Positions 53,246-63,151 of a stretch of DNA of 64,000 bases are shown piece by piece. Origin of the DNA: Amphibacillus xylanus NBRC 15112. GTDB taxonomy: Bacteria > Bacillota > Bacilli > Bacillales > Amphibacillaceae. The notes under the pieces are model-generated. The model saw only the letters and a list, made by a program, of their open reading frames with translations, had not been told where the DNA came from and did not search any database. Position 1 is the first letter of the stretch. The number at the start of each line of letters is the position of its first letter. The position numbers were made by a program, and so were the translations under genes. The DNA is taken from the NCBI RefSeq assembly GCF_000307165.1, contig NC_018704.1, positions 2,108,001 through 2,172,000 on the forward strand. Direction: 5' to 3'.

Positions 53246-53706
53246 ACTTGAGTATATTCTTGAAAACTTGTGTGCATTTTCGCGGAACTTGTGTGTATTC
53301 TCGAAAACTTGTGTGTATTTCAGCGAACTTGTGTGTATTCTCGAAAACTTGTGTGCATTTCGCGGAACTTGTGTGTATTTTTGAAAACTTGTGTGCATTT
53401 CAGTGAACTTGTGTGTATTCTCGAAAACTTGTGTGCATTTCCCGGAACTTGTGTGTATTTTTGAAAACTTGTGTGCATTTTCCGGAACTTGTGTGTATTC
53501 TCGAAAACTTGTGTGTATTTCAGCGAACTTGTGTGTATTCTCGAAAACTTGTGTGCATTTTCGTGAACTTGTGTGTATTTTCGGAAACTTGTGTGCATTT
53601 CTCGGAACTTGTGTGTATTTTCGGAAACTTGTGTGCATTTCAGCGAACTTGTGTGTATTTTTGAAAACTTGTGTGTATTTTCGCGAACTTGTGTGCATTT
53701 TCAATA
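53246..53706. repeat. Family-2 iteron-like array, downstream of NERD2
   Basis: Twenty-three units ACTTGTGTGYATTTYNNNGA on the plus strand start at 53246, 53266, 53287 and then every 20 bp to 53687. Units ending in TCGAAA or TTGAAA alternate with units ending in CRGCGA, CGCGGA or CCCGGA, giving a 40-bp dimer. The first unit is slightly degenerate. Weak units at 53707 and 53726 extend into the last codons of NERD2. Confidence 0.96.
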
Positions 53707-53719
53707 AGTTGATTATAAT

Positions 53720-54691
53720 TTATGAACTTTTGTCTATTTTATTCAAGCTGGATAAGTTATATTGCACTGCTTTGCGGCCGCTTGGTTTAATTACTGGGAA
53801 TTCCGATAGCAGGCGATAAGTCAGTGAGTAACAACTTAATCCTAACCACCATCTGGCTGTACGGTTGTTGATAATTGGACTAAACAGATGAGTATAGTCT
53901 CGTAAAGCTTGGTGATGTGCAGTTGGGTCGGAATTTTCGCATTTTGAGCATGTCCATGTTGCGTATTGTCGCTGCATAAAAATATTTCTACATAATGGGC
54001 AGAGTACACCTGTGTTTAAGTCCTCTAATTTGATGTTGTAATCTTTGATCAAATCGACTTCTCGCGGTTGGTGAAGACTTCTTAAAAGTTTTTCAAGTTG
54101 TTGTAATTGGTGGTCGTTATAGTATAGTTGGCGATTATTCGCTAGACAGTCATTGGTGAAAAACGGTACTTCCTGTGCGACCATTACTTCTTTAGAAGTT
54201 ATCGAGACATCTAGTTGAACTGAGTTGTGTGGAAATGCAACGATTGGAATAATCGGGATACAGGGAAAACCGTGGTGTCGAAGGATATAGTCAAGCTGAC
54301 GTTTTTGGATGTCGGCTTGGTGTTTAGGATTATCAAAGGTGACGGAGGTTTGTTGGTATTGTTGGACGTATTGACCGTGTTGATTTTGTGCGATAATTCC
54401 TTTGCGATTTTTGACTTCAATGATGAAAATTATGTGAGGCGTTGCAATTAGGTGGTCAATCTGGGTATAGTATGTGCTACCGTGCAGTCGAAGTCCAGAT
54501 AAATGGATGACTTTCTTTGCTTGAATAAATTCAAAGTAATAACGGAGGTTCTTTTCACCAACGTAGCCTGCTAGATCCTTGCCTAGCTGGATATTTAGTT
54601 CGTGAAAATTGGGATGTGATTGTTTGAGTCTAGGTATGAGTGCTTCTAATTGGATGAGACGATTCGACTTTTCAACAAATTGATAGTTCAT
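53720..54691 (-). CDS. NERD-domain nuclease-like protein with zinc ribbon and C-terminal HTH-like region (NERD2)
   Basis: 323 residues, a paralogue of the gene at 2762. NERD residues: E46 (GYVGEKNL), D79 (YTQIDHL) and E92-x-K94 (IIEVKNRKG). The zinc ribbon is VLCPLC ... WTCSKC (about 232-257). The C-terminal block TARWWLGLSCYSLTYRLL ... AVQYNLS matches the NERD1 HTH-like end. Shared blocks such as SGLRLHG and INNRTAR show common ancestry, with much divergence elsewhere. It is inserted with its array between rho and rpmE2, genes adjacent in B. subtilis. SD AAAGGATTG precedes the ATG. Substrate and activity are unknown. Confidence 0.8.
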   Translation of the reverse strand: MNYQFVEKSNRLIQLEALIPRLKQSHPNFHELNIQLGKDLAGYVGEKNLRYYFEFIQAKKVIHLSGLRLHGSTYYTQIDHLIATPHIIFIIEVKNRKGIIAQNQHGQYVQQYQQTSVTFDNPKHQADIQKRQLDYILRHHGFPCIPIIPIVAFPHNSVQLDVSITSKEVMVAQEVPFFTNDCLANNRQLYYNDHQLQQLEKLLRSLHQPREVDLIKDYNIKLEDLNTGVLCPLCRNIFMQRQYATWTCSKCENSDPTAHHQALRDYTHLFSPIINNRTARWWLGLSCYSLTYRLLSEFPVIKPSGRKAVQYNLSSLNKIDKSS

Positions 54692-54725
54692 TGCTTCAAT
54701 CCTTTCTTAATATTTATATTCTTTA

Positions 54726-54768
54726 TAAAAAAAGCTCTCAATCTCGCAAAAGATTAAGAGCTTCATTT
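54726..54768 (-). terminator. rho terminator
   Basis: AAGCTCTCAATCT pairs with AGATTAAGAGCTT (one mismatch); T run on the minus strand. Confidence 0.85.
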
Positions 54769-56048
54769 TATGGTTTAATATTTTTCCGCTTCATTTCATC
54801 AATCGTTTGCTGATAAAATTCTTCGTTCGATTTTGTTGAGCGAATCTTTTTCAATAGGCGTTCGATGAAATCAGGTGTGTCTTGCATCACTTTACGCATT
54901 GACCAAACGATATCGAGTTTTTCCTTAGAAATAAGAAGCTCTTCTTTACGAGTACCTGAACGTAATAGATCAATCGCTGGGAAAATTCTTCGTTGAGCAA
55001 GTTGACGATCGAGGTGAAGTTCTAAGTTACCTGTTCCTTTAAACTCCTCATAAATGACGTCGTCCATTCTTGAACCTGTTTCAACTAAAGCAGTCGCTAG
55101 TATCGTTAAGCTACCGCCCTCTTCAATATTACGCGCTGCACCGAAGAAACGTTTTGGTCGGTGGAAGGCTGCTGGGTCAATACCACCTGATAATGTACGA
55201 CCACTTGGTGGAATAACAAGGTTATAAGCACGTGCCAAACGTGTAATACTATCCATCAAAATAACGACATCTTTCTTATGTTCAACGAGTCGCATCGCGC
55301 GTTCTAAAACTAATTCCGATACTTTAATGTGATTCTCTGGAACTTCATCAAAAGTTGAGCTAACAACATCAACGTCCGGATGAACCTGGCGCTCTATATC
55401 AGTTACTTCCTCTGGACGCTCATCAACAAGTAAAATAATTAACTTAACATCTGGATGATTTTTAGTAATGCTATTGGCAATTTCAGTGAGTAGCATCGTT
55501 TTACCTGCTTTTGGTGGCGCTACGATTAATCCACGCTGGCCAAAACCAACAGGAGTAATAATATCCATTATACGCGTTGAGACTTCATGAGGCTCTGTTT
55601 CGAGTGTCATCATTCTATTTGGATAAAGAGGAGTTAACGCTGGAAAATGCACACGTTCTTTCGCAAGCTCAGGATCTTCTCCATTGACCGCATCTACATG
55701 AAGCAAGCCATAATATCGTTCATTTTCTTTAGGTGGTCTAACCTTACCTGAGACTTTATCGCCATTTCTTAAATCAAAACGACGTATTTGAGATGCAGAG
55801 ATATAAATATCTTCAGCACTTGGTGAATAATTAATTGGTCTTAAGAAGCCAAATCCTTCTGATGGAATGATTTCTAGAATTCCATCCATAAATAAATAAC
55901 CGCTTTTTTCGGCCTGTGCTTTTAAAATTGAAAAAATGAGTTCCCGTTTCGTTAATTTGGCATAGTAAGATACTTTAAATTCTCTTGCCTTTGCGTAGAG
56001 ATCTTTTAACGTCAGTTCCTCTAATTGTGAAATTGTAACTTCTGACAC
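54768..56048 (-). CDS. rho: Transcription termination factor Rho
   Basis: 426 residues. RNA-dependent ATPase hexamer that stops transcription. The N-terminal Rho-N region and cold-shock RNA-binding fold ([16 protein letters not shown]), Walker [12 protein letters not shown], Walker [12 protein letters not shown] and the Q/R-loop stretch [21 protein letters not shown] are all present. Start ATG with no strong SD visible. The neighbour glpX (ywjI) normally found between rho and murAB is absent. Confidence 0.97.
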   Translation of the reverse strand: MSEVTISQLEELTLKDLYAKAREFKVSYYAKLTKRELIFSILKAQAEKSGYLFMDGILEIIPSEGFGFLRPINYSPSAEDIYISASQIRRFDLRNGDKVSGKVRPPKENERYYGLLHVDAVNGEDPELAKERVHFPALTPLYPNRMMTLETEPHEVSTRIMDIITPVGFGQRGLIVAPPKAGKTMLLTEIANSITKNHPDVKLIILLVDERPEEVTDIERQVHPDVDVVSSTFDEVPENHIKVSELVLERAMRLVEHKKDVVILMDSITRLARAYNLVIPPSGRTLSGGIDPAAFHRPKRFFGAARNIEEGGSLTILATALVETGSRMDDVIYEEFKGTGNLELHLDRQLAQRRIFPAIDLLRSGTRKEELLISKEKLDIVWSMRKVMQDTPDFIERLLKKIRSTKSNEEFYQQTIDEMKRKNIKP

Positions 56049-56282
56049 GTGATCATCACACCTATTCTATTAGTTATTTTATTCAATTGAAAAATGGGAA
56101 TATAAATTTAGAAGATTTTGAGTGTTCATGAAGTATGCGGTAGATATTTTTATCCTACTCCTTTTCGAAAAAATTTTCAACCGCTTTTCTAGAAATAGCA
56201 ACTTAGTCGTGGTGGGTTTGTGCTTATTTTGCCATTTTTACAATATAACTCTTTCTTCATTCAAGCTTGACTTCAGTAAAGA

Positions 56283-56316
56283 AAATGCAAGCATCGCATA
56301 AAAGATGCTTGCATTT
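56283..56316 (-). terminator. Terminator after the second murA
   Basis: AAATGCAAGCATC pairs perfectly with GATGCTTGCATTT. Confidence 0.9.
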
Positions 56317-56322
56317 ATGTTG

Positions 56323-57606
56323 TTAATTTTGTGTTTGGCGAATTTCTTCTTCAGTCATCGCTTCTTTCCAAATTTTCGCACCTAAATTGGTTAATTTCGT
56401 TGTTAGGTTTTCATAACCTCGTTCTATATGTTCGACTCCTGTAATTTCAGTAATTCCTTCGGCCATCAAACCAGCAATGATGAGTGAGGCACCAGCACGA
56501 AGGTCTGAGGCTCGAACTTTTGCTCCTTGTAATTTTGTTGGACCATATACAATTGCACTTGATCCTTCAACTTTAATCTTCGCACTCATGCGGCGCAATT
56601 CATCTGTATGTTTAAAACGAGCACTATAAATGGTGTCAGTTACGATTGAAGTACCTTCAGCTTTCGTTAATAGTGCTGTAAATGGTTGTTGTAAATCTGT
56701 TGCAAAGCCTGGATAAACGAGTGTTTTAATATCAACGGCTTTTAGATTTTCTGATTTTTTAACACGAAGCTTATCTTCCCCTACTTCAATTTCCACTCCC
56801 ATTTCGCGAAGCTTAGCGATAACAGGCTCTAAGTGTTGTGGAATGACATTATCAATTAAAACATCTTCTCCTAAAGCTGCAGCAAGGATTGTATACGTAC
56901 CTGCTTCAATTCGGTCAGGAATAATCGTGTGTGTACATCCAGATAATGAATCAACACCCTCAATCCGAATAACATCTGTTCCTGCACCTTTGATTTTAGC
57001 ACCCATACTTGTAAGAAGTGTTGCAACATCAATTATTTCAGGCTCACGCGCTGCATTTTCGATAATCGTTTTACCTTTTGCGCGAACAGCTGCAAGCATA
57101 ATATTAATTGTTGCGCCAACACTAACGATGTCAAGATAAACTCTAGCGCCAACTAACTCATCAGCACGGAGATAGATTGCACCTTGTTCATTCGTGACTT
57201 TAGCACCTAATGCTTCAAATCCTTTAATATGCTGATCAATTGGACGCGGGCCAATGTGACAACCACCTGGTAGCCCAATGACTGCTCGCTTAAAACGACC
57301 GAGCATCGCACCCATGAAATAATAAGACGCACGAAGTTTTTTAACTTTTCCATTTGGTAGTGGCATTGAAGTCATATGTGTTGGATCGATATGTACAGTG
57401 CTTCCATCACGTCTAACTTTACCACCGACTTCTTCGAGTAATTCACTTAAGATCACAATATCGGAAATATCTGGTAGGCCTTCAATACTTACTTCAGAAT
57501 CTGCTAAAATTGTTGCCGGTAATAGAGCAACCGCACTGTTCTTTGCTCCACCTATTTTTACCGTTCCTTTTAAAGGGTTACCACCTTCTACAAATAATTT
57601 TTTCAT
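56323..57606 (-). CDS. murZ: UDP-N-acetylglucosamine 1-carboxyvinyltransferase, second copy (MurA2/MurZ)
   Basis: 427 residues. Same reaction as the murA at 38726. Seen: [17 protein letters not shown], active-site Cys in [21 protein letters not shown] (key residues), [15 protein letters not shown] and [17 protein letters not shown]. The ATG at 57606 ([15 protein letters not shown]) is preferred to the one at 57621. Two MurA copies are usual in low-GC Gram-positives; this one is the murAB-type by position next to rho/fba. Confidence 0.96.
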   Translation of the reverse strand: MKKLFVEGGNPLKGTVKIGGAKNSAVALLPATILADSEVSIEGLPDISDIVILSELLEEVGGKVRRDGSTVHIDPTHMTSMPLPNGKVKKLRASYYFMGAMLGRFKRAVIGLPGGCHIGPRPIDQHIKGFEALGAKVTNEQGAIYLRADELVGARVYLDIVSVGATINIMLAAVRAKGKTIIENAAREPEIIDVATLLTSMGAKIKGAGTDVIRIEGVDSLSGCTHTIIPDRIEAGTYTILAAALGEDVLIDNVIPQHLEPVIAKLREMGVEIEVGEDKLRVKKSENLKAVDIKTLVYPGFATDLQQPFTALLTKAEGTSIVTDTIYSARFKHTDELRRMSAKIKVEGSSAIVYGPTKLQGAKVRASDLRAGASLIIAGLMAEGITEITGVEHIERGYENLTTKLTNLGAKIWKEAMTEEEIRQTQN

Positions 57607-58029
57607 AATCAGTAGCCTCACTTTTTATATTTGTCGTCTCGTTTCGTTACTCTTAGTGTATACCTTCTTGGTACTTTGATGCGTTTAAATTGTTCAGATC
57701 ATAAAGAAAAAACTTGTCTCAATGAATATAAAATTCCTGATAAAGCTTAAAAATCGATTAGGTAAACGCTTACTTTACCAACCTTTATTATAACAGAAAA
57801 TGTTCATTAAGTAGTTTTAACTTACCAATAATTCGCTTATTAAGTCTGTTTATCGAATCATGATGGTATTTTCTGAAAAACGCGCTCTTTGTATAAAAAA
57901 CGCATTCCTTTTCATTATACAAATAAATCACGTATGTATCTACCTCATTTTATTAAAAATTGGTCAATTGACAAATAATTTACACGAAAAAAAATTGACA
58001 GAAGCGTGTATCATAACAGATTAGATAAT
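57607..58029. other. Intergenic region without a recognised gene
   Basis: AT-rich sequence upstream of murZ. On the plus strand a TTGACA occurs at about 57995 with no gene behind it. The transaldolase gene (tal/ywjH) that lies here in B. subtilis is not present. Confidence 0.6.
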
Positions 58030-58080
58030 AAAAATGGAGTTGTCACAAAAGCAGATGCTTTTTACAACAACTCCATTATC
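58030..58080 (-). terminator. fba terminator
   Basis: ATGGAGTTGT (58034-58043) pairs with ACAACTCCAT (58067-58076); a small AAAGCA/TGCTTT hairpin lies in the loop. Confidence 0.8.
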
Positions 58081-58133
58081 ATTTTACTGTTCATTCATTC
58101 CGTTTGAATAAACAGTATCACTGACTGGATTTC

Positions 58134-58988
58134 TTACGCTTTATTAGAAGAACCAAATTCACGCATTTTACCAATAACTGTTTCTTTAATTACATCACGT
58201 GAAGGTCCAAGATATTTACGAGGGTCGATCATATCTGGATTTGCTGCTAATACTTCACGTACAGTTTTCGTTTGTTGGATTTGGTTTTCAGTGTTTACGT
58301 TAATCTTAGCTGTACCGAAAGAAATTGCTTTTTGAATATCTTTCAATGGAATACCAGTTCCACCGTGTAATACTAGTGGCACACCAGTTGCAGCGCCGAT
58401 TTCTTCCATTTCTTTAAATCCTAATTTAGGCTCACCTTTGTAAGTTCCGTGAACAGAACCTAGAGCTGGAGCTAATGTATCGATTCCAGTACGCTCAACA
58501 AGTTCTTGACACTCTTTAGGATCAGCATACATAACTTCTCCTACAACGCCGTCTTCTTCTCCACCAACGATTCCAAGCTCAGCTTCAACAGATACACCGT
58601 GTAAGTGAGCTAACTCAACAACTTTAGAAGTAATTGCTACGTTTTCTTCGAATGGAGCATGAGAAGCGTCGATCATTACTGATGTGAAACCTGCATGAAT
58701 AGCTTTAGCACACTCAGCAAAGCTTGAACCGTGATCTAAATGGATTGCTACTGGAACAGTAGTTCCTTGAGCTTTATAAACAGCTTTAACCATTGCTACA
58801 ACTACATCGTAGCCACCCATGTAGCGTGCTGCTCCTTCAGAAACACCTAAAATTGCTGGAGATTTTTCCTCTTCTGCTGCTTGTAAAATAGCTTGGACAT
58901 ACTCTAAGTTGTTAATGTTAAATTGTCCAACAGCATATTTTCCTGCTTTTGCATCTTGAAGCATTTTTGTCATTGATACTAATGCCAT
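58134..58988 (-). CDS. fba: Class II fructose-bisphosphate aldolase
   Basis: 284 residues. Glycolysis/gluconeogenesis; zinc-dependent. Seen: [17 protein letters not shown], the zinc/catalytic [40 protein letters not shown] and [15 protein letters not shown] with the His ligands. SD AAGGAGGAAC precedes the ATG. Neighbours spo0F and murZ as in B. subtilis, but tal is missing in between. Confidence 0.97.
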   Translation of the reverse strand: MALVSMTKMLQDAKAGKYAVGQFNINNLEYVQAILQAAEEEKSPAILGVSEGAARYMGGYDVVVAMVKAVYKAQGTTVPVAIHLDHGSSFAECAKAIHAGFTSVMIDASHAPFEENVAITSKVVELAHLHGVSVEAELGIVGGEEDGVVGEVMYADPKECQELVERTGIDTLAPALGSVHGTYKGEPKLGFKEMEEIGAATGVPLVLHGGTGIPLKDIQKAISFGTAKINVNTENQIQQTKTVREVLAANPDMIDPRKYLGPSRDVIKETVIGKMREFGSSNKA

Positions 58989-59235
58989 GAATTGTTCCTC
59001 CTTAAAAATATAAGAAATTATTTATTCGCCATTTGGCACGCTCATTAAAAATGAGCACACGACTATATCCAGTCAAAATTTTTTCTTGATTGGGTACTCT
59101 AATAGCATACCAATTTCGACAGTTCCATGCAACAACGTGAAGCAAATGTAAGCGATTACGTCAAAATTTTTTAACAATTCTATTAGAGTTATTGTAATTT
59201 TAAGTAAATTATGTAATTAAAACCCTTTATTCTGA

Positions 59236-59604
59236 CTATTCGTTCATTAATTGATTTATCTTTTCTTTGACATCGATTAAATTAAATGGTTTGGAAATAT
59301 AACCTTTTACTGTTTGATATTTTTTGGTCAACGCTTTTGCATTTTCGATTAAGCCGCTGATGAAAATTGTCGGTACTTGGTAGCCTGATTCCTCTAATAT
59401 CGCTACCACTTCTGAGCCGCTTTTTAGAGGTATTTGAAAATCTATAATCATTAAATCTGGTTGATGTTCTTTTACATAGTTAATCGCAGAGATCCCATCT
59501 TCACAGCTCGTCACTTGATAGCCTTCACCACGAATTACTTCTTCAAGCAAAAGACGAATCCCAGCTTGGTCGTCTACTATTAAAACATTTTTAGTCACTT
59601 GCAT
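59236..59604 (-). CDS. spo0F: Spo0F, sporulation phosphorelay response regulator
   Basis: 122 residues, a lone receiver domain. Acidic pocket VDD at the N-terminus (ILIVDDQ-like VLIVDDQAGIRLLLEEV), phospho-acceptor Asp in LMIIDFQIPLKSG, switch Ser in FISG and Lys in YISKPFN. It takes phosphate from KinA-type kinases and passes it to Spo0B. The start could be the ATG at 59604 (very close to GGGAGGAG) or the GTG two codons later (better spacing). Sits between pyrG and fba as in B. subtilis. The loop 'PLKSGSEV' differs from the usual 'PGMDGIEI'. Confidence 0.93.
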   Translation of the reverse strand: MQVTKNVLIVDDQAGIRLLLEEVIRGEGYQVTSCEDGISAINYVKEHQPDLMIIDFQIPLKSGSEVVAILEESGYQVPTIFISGLIENAKALTKKYQTVKGYISKPFNLIDVKEKINQLMNE

Positions 59605-59727
59605 CTCCTCCCTAGCAATTCATCTTACAAGATTTTTGAATAATAGGCCTATTTTACTGTAAATATACATAAAAAATCTAACTTTTCCATCTATTGACCT
59701 TGTTCACAAGTGAGCAATTGCACGATA

Positions 59728-59771
59728 AAAAAGTGATGAACGAAAGGTAAGGCTTCATTCATCACTTATTA
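59728..59771 (-). terminator. pyrG terminator
   Basis: AAAAAAGTGATGAA pairs with TTCATCACTT; the stem is next to the pyrG stop codon. Confidence 0.8.
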
Positions 59772-59774
59772 AAT

Positions 59775-61376
<1,602 letters not shown>

Positions 61377-61480
61377 TTATTTCGCTCCCTTTTCATAAAA
61401 ATACGGATCTACTTGTAGAATATCCAAGCAGGTCGGTTATATGTTTTAAAAACGCTCTACAGCCACATTAAAAACAAAAA

Positions 61481-61503
61481 CGCCCCCCTGTAACAGGGGG
61501 ACG
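61481..61503 (-). promoter_or_regulatory. pyrG leader attenuator (CTP-sensitive)
   Basis: On the minus strand CGTCCCCCTG pairs with CAGGGGGGCG and is followed by TTTTTGTTTTT. The 5' arm is C-rich. The predicted transcript starts GGGCTC (61530-61525). In B. subtilis pyrG, low CTP causes repeated addition of G at such a start, and the poly-G end pairs with the pyrimidine 5' arm to prevent termination; all required parts are visible here. Confidence 0.85.
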
Positions 61504-61537
61504 CATCATTATAATTCTTTTGTAGAGCCCAAATAAA

Positions 61538-61566
61538 ATATTACGCATTGAGCAGAAAAATGTCAA
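61538..61566 (-). promoter_or_regulatory. pyrG sigma-A promoter
   Basis: Minus strand: TTGACA (61566-61561), 17 bp, TATAAT-like TAATAT (61543-61538), then 7 bp to GGGCTC at 61530, the expected start site. Confidence 0.88.
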
Positions 61567-61624
61567 GTAGTTGATCGTTATCTTTTTAAAAAATAAAAGT
61601 TAATTGACACTCGACTTGCTAAAT

Positions 61625-62185
61625 TTAGAGTTCATCCTCATCATCGTAATCATCTTCGTCATCTAGATCTTCATCTTCTTCATCATCTAGATCTTCATCA
61701 TAATCATCGAAGTCTTCCTCATCAATGATGTCATCACTTAATGTTAATGTATCTTCGTCGTCATCGTTAATTGTATTTTTATATGCAGCTCCAACAATAT
61801 CTAGTGGAACTTCAGTTAAATCTTCATCCGCATCATCAATGATTGGATCATCTTCAACTGGATCGACCACTTTCTTTTTCTTCTTACGTTTTTTCGGTGT
61901 TGCTTCGATTTGAATGACCTCGTCAATTTGCTCAACTGAATACCACTTTTTCAAACCCCACTCACCGCCGCCTAGTGTTAAAAAGCGGCCGTCTAAGTTA
62001 AGGTCAGTGTAGAAAAGAGCTAAGTTTGAGTGACGCTCTGACTCTGAATAACCTTTTATATCAGCAACTTGATTAAATATTTCTCTATAATTTAGTGCTT
62101 TGTTTGTTTTTTCTAATACGAGGATTGCTAATTCAATCATCGAGTATTCCTGTAAATTCTCACGGTTTGTATTCGCAATTGACAC
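61625..62185 (-). CDS. rpoE: RNA polymerase delta subunit
   Basis: 186 residues: an N-terminal globular domain (about 1-90; YSMIELAILVLEKTNKALNYREIF, then FYTDLNLDGRFLTLGGGEWGLKKWY), a KKRKKKKKV basic patch and a very acidic unstructured tail (runs of D/E to the end). It raises polymerase recycling and selectivity in Bacillota. Start ATG is preceded by AAAGGGAG. Order rpoE-pyrG is conserved in Bacillus. Confidence 0.97.
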   Translation of the reverse strand: MSIANTNRENLQEYSMIELAILVLEKTNKALNYREIFNQVADIKGYSESERHSNLALFYTDLNLDGRFLTLGGGEWGLKKWYSVEQIDEVIQIEATPKKRKKKKKVVDPVEDDPIIDDADEDLTEVPLDIVGAAYKNTINDDDEDTLTLSDDIIDEEDFDDYDEDLDDEEDEDLDDEDDYDDEDEL

Positions 62186-62420
62186 CGTTTTGCACTCCCT
62201 TTACTCCATATTTAAAGCGATCGTGTTTAATCACATGATTCCATCATTTGTACATTATATGAGTATGTTTTATAAAAAGCAATCTTTCTTATTAATTGAT
62301 ATAAAATTAATCACATTGCATGAAGAATGAACAAATAACTGATTACTTTTATCACTCATCATTAGTGTTGTACAAAGATCAGAAAAAATTTATCCTAACT
62401 AAACAAAATTAACGATATCA

Positions 62421-63008
62421 TTATTTACCGATAAAATTAATGAGTTCAGCGACTTTATCTTCTGTTAAATCACCTGAATTATCAAAGACGAGAACGCTGT
62501 CTTCAGGAATATCCCAATTAATTTCAGGAACGAAATTAACTCGTGTTTCATACTGATCCCAATTCTCAAGCTTCCAAGTATCACGGTCTGTACCTCTTTG
62601 CTCGATTCGCTTACGTTGTTGTTCAATATCTTGTAGTGTAACAACGACAACCTTCACGTCTACTTCTGCTTTTGTTTTATTTGCTGCTACAAGCAAGTCT
62701 TCTAAGTATTGTTTATTTTTTAGCTCTGAAGTAAATGGAGAGATCATGAATACATTTTGACCAACACGAAGGTTTTCAACACAAATATCTAACGTTGTAT
62801 CATATTCTAAATCACGAAGATTTTCTTTATAAAATTGTGAATCACGGTCATCTGGATCTAAGCCTTGCTGTTCTAAGAATCTTTCAACAAAGCGACCTCC
62901 CACTGTATCACGATCTAAAAATGCACAAGGAATCTCACGTGCGACCTTTTCTGCTACGGTTGTTTTCCCTGTACCCGCCACTCCCACAAAATAGACTAAC
63001 TTTTGCAT
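62421..63008 (-). CDS. P-loop kinase-like ATPase, unknown substrate
   Basis: 195 residues from the ATG at 63008 (SD GAGGTG). Walker A GVAGTGKTTVAEKV at the N-terminus, FLDRDTVGG (Asp for metal or substrate), a LID-like basic stretch QQRKRIEQRGTDRDTWK and a C-terminal VFDNSGDLTE typical of small-molecule kinases of the AAA_33/zeta-toxin-like group. No toxin-antitoxin partner is seen beside it. The frame extending to 63056 is not required. Confidence 0.75.
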   Translation of the reverse strand: MQKLVYFVGVAGTGKTTVAEKVAREIPCAFLDRDTVGGRFVERFLEQQGLDPDDRDSQFYKENLRDLEYDTTLDICVENLRVGQNVFMISPFTSELKNKQYLEDLLVAANKTKAEVDVKVVVVTLQDIEQQRKRIEQRGTDRDTWKLENWDQYETRVNFVPEINWDIPEDSVLVFDNSGDLTEDKVAELINFIGK

Positions 63009-63151
63009 CCTACTACACCTCGTTTTTTTACATTTTCTTATATGGTATCGTATCATCCTGAAAAATGCACGATATTTATAAGTTGATTAATTATTTTTGC
63101 ATTAATGTTAAATAATTATTGAAACCTATGTTCTACTTAGATAAAAATTTG

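Noticed and set aside
30071-53706. CRISPR array
   Set aside because: The units are contiguous near-identical repeats with no unique spacers and there are no cas genes in the window.
53174-53819. Open frames of 64-176 codons across the 53-kb array on both strands
   Set aside because: Same cause as the 30-kb array; mutually overlapping frames with no gene-like features.
62421-63008. Zeta-type toxin of a toxin-antitoxin pair
   Set aside because: It has a P-loop kinase fold, but no small antitoxin gene is adjacent and the catalytic region is not diagnostic.
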